Shown here: piece after piece, positions 4,939-5,086 of the stretch
Numbering within the stretch: position 1 is the first letter of the stretch
How the letters are laid out: each line of letters opens with the position of its first letter
Assembly (NCBI GenBank): GCA_023252065.1
Contig: JAHEXO010000217.1
Coordinates: 1 to 5,086 of the forward strand
Source of the DNA: Nocardioides sp.
GTDB lineage: Bacteria; Actinomycetota; Actinomycetes; Propionibacteriales; Nocardioidaceae
Length of the DNA stretch: 5,086 nt
Direction: 5' to 3'
Made by a program: the position numbers and the translations under genes
Notes under the pieces: generated by a model
The model's input: only the letters and a program-made list of their open reading frames with translations
What the model was told of the DNA's origin: nothing
Database searches by the model: none

Positions 4939-5086
4939 ATGAGCACCGTCAGGTCATTGCCCTATCCGGAGCAACCGCCCATGCGCAGCCGCGGGTTCCA
5001 GGTCCTGAGCAGACTCGCTCGACACCAGGAGCCGCCCGGGCGTCATGTGGCAGACAGATCCTCGCCGAGCCCCTCCAAGGACGAAG
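4939..5086 (+). CDS. Partial gene, 5' end only, unknown protein
   Basis: An ATG at 4939 opens a frame that stays open to the right edge (49 codons plus one base). It begins MSTVRSLPYPEQPPMRSRGF and continues with a basic, Ser/Pro-rich stretch ending SSPSPSKDE. It lacks a signal peptide or membrane segment and looks like a disordered N-terminal tail. GGGGGG (4928-4933) five bases upstream can serve as ribosome binding site, which favours this start over the in-frame GTG at 4876. I do not recognise the protein. In other actinobacteria the region beyond the gltX-linked tRNAs often holds an IclR-type regulator and leuCD, but this N-terminus does not resemble IclR. Whether it is a real gene depends on sequence beyond the window. 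Confidence 0.55.
   Translation, partial: MSTVRSLPYPEQPPMRSRGFQVLSRLARHQEPPGRHVADRSSPSPSKDE

Overview
The window is high-GC bacterial DNA, densely coding with G/C-rich third codon positions. It looks like an actinobacterium, most likely Nocardioides or another Nocardioidaceae. The reasons are the gene order (FAH-family hydrolase, then gltX, then tRNA-Gln and tRNA-Glu), starts that look leaderless (TANNNT six bases before the start codon), and a palindromic TCGAG...CTCGAAACC repeat of a type I associate with that family. The assignment rests on memory of family patterns; no search was run.

Layout. Positions 1-1078 hold a two-gene minus-strand operon. Its first gene encodes a 204-residue MfpA-like pentapeptide repeat protein (464-1078). 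The second is a partial gene (1-459, running off the left edge) for a protein of the family usually annotated '3-methyladenine DNA glycosylase'. The start of that second gene contains three in-frame copies of a 33-bp repeat derived from the palindromic element. A 75-bp divergent intergenic region (1079-1153) carries mirror-image -10 elements. The plus-strand operon follows: an FAH-family hydrolase (1154-1963), gltX (1960-3429, 4-bp ATGA overlap) and a CPBP-family intramembrane protease (3440-4447). Next come tRNA-Gln(CTG) at 4513-4584 with encoded CCA, a rho-independent terminator, and tRNA-Glu(CTC) at 4676-4748 without CCA. After a structured 190-bp intergenic region, a new plus-strand gene of unknown function starts at 4939 and runs off the right edge.

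How the genes fit together. Most actinobacteria lack GlnRS. Their GluRS charges both tRNA-Glu and tRNA-Gln, and GatCAB then amidates Glu-tRNA-Gln. The window therefore places the synthetase beside one isoacceptor of each of its two expected substrates. FAH hydrolase and gltX appear translationally coupled, although no biochemical link between them is obvious. On the other strand, a predicted gyrase-binding DNA mimic and a putative DNA-repair protein form a possible DNA-maintenance pair.

I see no prophage, CRISPR array, transposase or clearly new multi-gene system. The points most worth following up are the repeat inside a coding start, the twin leaderless promoters, the uninterrupted pentapeptide helix, and the hairpin-rich leader before the last gene.
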